From Girardinichthys multiradiatus (lineage: Eukaryota > Chordata > Actinopteri > Cyprinodontiformes > Goodeidae), in contig NC_061816.1 in the NCBI RefSeq assembly GCF_021462225.1, positions 9,201,390 through 9,265,389 on the forward strand: a DNA stretch of 64,000 nucleotides, given 5' to 3'. Shown here piece after piece: positions 54,201-59,700 of the stretch. Position numbers and translations under genes: made by a program. The notes under the pieces are model-generated. The model was not told where the DNA came from, made no database searches, and worked only from the letters and a program-made list of their open reading frames with translations. Positions within the stretch are counted from its first letter, which is position 1, and every line of letters starts with the position of its first letter.

Positions 54201-56760
54201 GAAAAAATAATTATTAGCAAAGCATTATCTGAATTGTGCTGGTATGTAAGACTCACTGACAAGGTTCCCAGTGCCTTTGGAGGAGAAGCCAGCCCATAGC
54301 ATCACACATTCTCCCCCGTATTTAACAGTGGATATGAAATGCTTTTCCACAATTATCGTTTCTTTCACTTTAAAACTACCTGGAGTGTTTGTGTGGAAAA
54401 AAACCTCAATCTCAGCCTTATCCGACCAAAGTGCAAGGTTCCAGCTCAGAGTCCTGGTAGAGTTTAGTTTGTTTTACTGGCATGCCTCGCGATGGCCAGT
54501 TAGTGTGTAGGTAGCGACTAATGGTAATTAGGAAGGCTTGACGACTGCGTTTTTCTAAAAGTGAGCTTTAGAGAGTTTACAATGAAGAGTAATTAATGGT
54601 GGCACCATTGATTTTGTAATCATTTGTTTAAGGCTAGAGCAATTTGTCACGCTTAGATTTTTCTCCAATTTTCAGTGTAAGATTACGTTACTGCAGTAAA
54701 AGATTCCTTTGTATTTAGACCTTTTATGTGTATTTACCATCTTTTTTAAATATGAAAGGAAACAAATGTGTCAATCAGTTTTTTTGGGTATAAAAAGTTA
54801 GAAAACGTTTAAACTGGTTGACATATAACGCCCTGGAAAGGTTTTTGCCCCCTCGTGGATGTCTTTTGTCACGCTCAAATGTTTCAGATAATGAAACCAG
54901 TTTTTAATAAACTGAGTAAATGCAAAAAGCGGTTTTTAAACGATAATTAATTTTTCACTTTGGGTCAGGTTAGTCATACTTGTCTGATATTAAAATGTAT
55001 TTTAATCTGAAACATTTACACGTGACACAAAGGGGGAAATGGGAAATTCACACTTCAATTGAACTGCTACCAGGTCCGGATAAACCATGCCGAGACCAGC
55101 AGTCGTAACTGTGCCAGGATGCGGTTCTCTGGTCCGTTCCAGGACCCGGGATGGGTTCACAATGGCGTGATCCGCTCCAGAAACCGTACTCTGGCACAGT
55201 GCAAAGCGTTCCAGTGTGAAAGCACTGTAAAGCTAAATTAATTTATACTCTTCAAAATTAATTGGGAGAAATTTATGGATTCATTTTGACCAATAATTTT
55301 ACTGAAATGTTTAAAATGTGATCAATGCAACCCTTTACTAGAGTTGTATTAAATTGGCTTCCCAAGCAGACTCCTGTCTACATTAATTGGTTTGACTCCA
55401 ACTGGAAGGAGCTTTCTATCCCTCTCTGTCCTACTGTACCTTCACACTTCATATTTCACACTAATCTCGTTTTTTCATCACATTTATTTTTACCTGACAC
55501 TGGAAACGGGACCAAATCTACAACTTTTTGCTAAAGGAATTTTTTTTTTTCTTGCATGGAGCACAGCTTTCTGAATTTTCTACGTCCTCGGGTTTTATAT
55601 TGAAAGGTTTCAGCAGCAGATGAATCTGGTTGTGTCATAATGTGGATTTTGGCCATGATGTCCAAAAATTAGATAATGAATAATGAAAAGATTCCAGTCT
55701 GATGAATGTCTGGACAAAGTAAACAGAGCATTAGTGCCTGCCGGGCTGGCCAAGGTGACATGGCGTTCCCTTCTCCCTGTCTCCATTCACAAGTCCGTGA
55801 CAGCCCAGACAAAAGACTAAAATGCCATGTAGGCAAGTCAGACACGGCTCCCAAATTGGAGCTAATTGCGTTTTTAGCTCATCTTTGGGAAAATATGAGT
55901 TTGGCTTGTTCAGAAGCATCTCAGTGGGAGGGATGAATTGCAGGCTAAATGAACAGCAGCGTGTAACAGTTTGTCTTGCAAAGAGGTTTTAATAACGGGG
56001 CAGCTATGTGGAAGGTGCTCCATAACAGATACGTGTGCAAAGCCTAAGGTGGAAGCTTGTGAGGTTGTTGCATTAAAATGCAGCTTTTTATTATGCTGAT
56101 TGGTAGACTAGAGATTTAAAAAATAGAGGGGGCAAAGTTTTAGGCATAGGAAATTAAAAATAAATGTCCTCTCCTTCGACATTTATTTTGACACTTTTCT
56201 GTCCTCGTTTTCACCAGGAATCATGTACGGTTAAAGCAGATGCTTTTTCACTAGTTTTTTTTAATTTTTTTAAATCTAACCTGAAGTGTGAAAAAAGACA
56301 TAAAGCATTCCTGTCATTATTTAATAAAACAACCATAGAGTCGAAATTGCAAAGCTGCATATAAAAAGGAAGAACACCCAAAGATCGAGTAGCTTTTGAA
56401 ACCTGCAGGGCACATCATTGTGGAAAAAATTTGACCCAATTTTAGCCAAGCTTCTGCAGTGGCCTCATATTAGACTCTAAAATACTCTGATATACTGAGG
56501 AGTTCATGAATGACTCAATGATTGCAAGGTGTCAAGGTTCTGCAGCTGCAGAACAAGCCCAAAGCATAACTCCTTCACCGCCATGCCCGAAAGTTGCTTT
56601 CTTTGGTTTTCTTCAAACATGGGTGTTGTGCATTAATACCAGACATCATCCTCTAGGAGCCTTGTGGTTCTTGTAGTTTGTGTAATTTCTCTGAACATTG
56701 CATGGGACTAAAAGTTCTTGTATTATGGAGTTGGTCACATTAGGGACAGGGTTCTACACA

Positions 56761-56798
<38 letters not shown>

Positions 56799-59700
56799 TT
56801 TTTTGTCCTTCCTTCCTTGCTTTCCTCTTTCCATCCACCCTTTCATCCTTGCTTCCTCCCTTCTTTCCTTCTCTCTCTTCCTCCTTTCCTTGCTTCCTTT
56901 CCTACGTACTTCTTTCCTTCCCTACATCACTCCCTCCCTATGTCCCTCACATCCTCCTTCTCTTCCTTCCTTCCGTCCGTCCTTCCGTCCCTCACTTCCT
57001 CCCTCCCTTAACCTCTTCCTCCCTCTCCATCTTCCTTACTTCCTATGTCCCTCACTGCCTCCCTCCATTCCTTACTTCCTTCTCTACCTCCTTCACTCCC
57101 TTCCTTCCCAAGGTCACTTGCTCCCTTTGTTCCTTCCTTTCTTCCTTCTTTCCTCCCTCCCTTCCTTCCCTTGTCTCCTTCCCATCCTTCTTTTTCCAGG
57201 TTATGTTTTTAAATCCAGCCAGCTGTAGAAATGTACATCATAAATTCATAGTGAACTTCAGTTTTTAGTTTTTAACATGAAAAATGTTGATAAACAATTC
57301 ATTAATGAAGCACATATTTTTATTCGTATATGAATATATGTCATTTATCTCAAACCCTAGAATTTAACGAGGGTGTACCTTCCTATTACTCTGGCTCCTA
57401 TCATGCACATGGGAAAAAAAGCATTTTTGGGGAACTTGCTAAATGGAAAGAGCACATTATTTAGTGTAATAACTTTATGAGGATATATGACAGGTGTTCT
57501 CCCTGCCTTCTCCTTCCAGCCTCGGAGCCCAACCTGAAGCTGCGCTCCCGGCTGAAGCAGAAAGTGAGCGAGCGCAGGAGCAGCCCACTCCTCCGCCGCA
57601 GAGACAGCCCCATCACTACGGCCAAGAAACGCTCCCTCGACATGGCGGGTAAGAGGAGGACACTAGAAGCCGGGTGTTTAAACTGTTTTGTTTCAGCCTC
57701 CTGCTGTGTGTCTGATTTTTTCCTCCTCTCCTTGTCTATCTATCACAGACTCTGCATGTAGCAGCGCCCCCGGCTCAGGCCCGAGCTCCCCGAACAACAG
57801 CTCCAACAACATCCCCAATGAGAACGGCATCACTGTGTCAATTTCCAACCACGTGGAGGTAGAGCACAGCATGCCATCTTTTTACTTTTTCTCCCTGGAA
57901 ATGTATTCTTGGAATGGCTTCTTAAATAATTTTATTCCTCGTGTACAAAGAGAGGAATAAATAAAGCTAGCTGTAAGACATTGAGCTGTAAGATTAGATT
58001 TGTGTCTCTTGTGTAAGCGCTCGCCTAATGGTGCTGATTTCTAGCTCCCAAACATTTCAGGCTGTTGCATATACAAAGGTTTTGAGTGAAGCATCTTGAG
58101 GTGATGGGGCTCCAGACGGGGAGACAGGCTTGAGGAGCTGACGAGATGCTATTTGTGGAAGCCATTAGGGGCACTCAGGCAGTGTGGAGGAGGCTTGTGG
58201 CTGTGACAATGTTATAATACCAAGAGGGTGCAAAAAATGTATTCCTCCATGTGTGGACATCCACTTTTTGTGTTTTGTTTTTCATTGTGTGGCGGATGTT
58301 TTTCCACATCCATGGTACAAATTATTTAAATGTGCTTGCTAGGCGTCTCTGGCCCAGAGGCTGTGCAGCGGTGCTGAGCAGGGCTCCATCAACCAGCTGT
58401 CCCTCTACACGTCGCCTTCCCTACCCAACATCACTTTAGGGCTGCCAGCCACTGCGACCTCCACCGCCGCCTCTAACGTAAGGAGCAAATCAGCCTGCTG
58501 TCTGACTCTGCATCCATGAATTTGTTTATTTTACAATTTAATGTCTGGTTTTTTTTTCTCCAGGTCACCTCCACACAGCAGGATATAGGCCTGCAGCCAG
58601 CTCTCTCCCTCAGCCCTCCGTTCCTCTCCGGCGGCCACTTGAGCCCTTACCTTTCTGATGCAGGATCTGGGGGCCACGGCGCTCACAGTCCCCTGTTGCA
58701 GCACATGGTCCTCATGGAACAGAGTCCAGCACAGAGTCCTCTGGTGACAGGTGAGGCAAGGGTGCCTGCGTAGTCTGGCTGATCGTTTTCCAGGTCCATA
58801 TAGATCGAGCTTCCAGATTTTATTCCATTTTCTACTCTCTGGAATATCAAACAGGGTTCCTATACTGTCTGGAAAACTCTGGAATTTGAAAATTGCATCT
58901 ATCCTTCATTAATTCCTTGCTTCCTCCTTACCTCCCTCCCTTTTGTCCTTCCCTTTTTTTCTTCCTTGTGTCTGTCCTCGTCTCATTCCATCCTTCCTCT
59001 TCCTTCCTTGTCTCCTACCTTCCTTTCTTGTGTCATTCTTTCCTTCCGAGTGTCCTTCCGTTCTTGCACCCTTCTAGCCTTGCTTCTTTCATTTCACCTA
59101 CAAATATTTGTCATAAATCCATAGCGAACCTGATTTTAACGTGAACTGGAAGAAGTGGGAACTCTAGAAAGTAAAGTCTGGAAAAGTATGGAATTTTACT
59201 GAAAATATCTGTAGGTACCCTGATAAAAAAAATCAAAATTTAAGTGCTTTTTTCATTTATTCATATCTAAATGACATTCTGTATTTTTTATGTACGACAT
59301 CACAACTTGATCCTTTGGTTTTGGGTATTTAGTTACTGACAAATTACATTTAAATCTGGAAATTTTTAGACTGAAAAGTTGATGTTAATTAAATAAAATG
59401 TGCAGCGAGCCATTTAAAAAAAGCATTTTAGCACTCAGAGGGGATGTGCGGCGCTCTGTAACCCCCTCTTGCTGACAGACGTCCATTCATTAGCTCAAAC
59501 TAATGAGCTCCTTTCATATGTCAGATATGCTATGAGTGTGACATGGGTGCATTGTGTGCCCTTTCCCATCAGCTCATTCACAGACAAAAAAAAACATAGC
59601 TTCTATTTTCAGGCAGGCATTAGCGCTGAAAGAGCTGTGACGCACATGCAGACGCACGCAGGAGCGTTTTCTGCATGTAAAAAAATACAACGCGCGCACA

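Larger units (their letters stand above)
49011..57519 (+). other. hdac4: hdac4 intron, 8.5 kb
   Basis: No coding exon was recognised. It contains a repeat end at 49.62 kb, possible non-repeat regulatory DNA at 51.05-51.65 and 51.85-52.5 kb, a degenerate tandem repeat at 52.66-53.33 kb, DNA-transposon remnants at 54.0-55.25 and 56.3-56.7 kb, an AT run and a pyrimidine tract at 56.75-57.2 kb. 49.7-50.9, 53.35-53.95 and 55.25-56.3 kb show nothing recognisable. Confidence 0.8.

Noticed and set aside
56698..57268. Overlapping long open frames rich in Leu, Pro, Ser and Phe
   Set aside because: Same cause: a TTCC/CCTC tract following a TA repeat.
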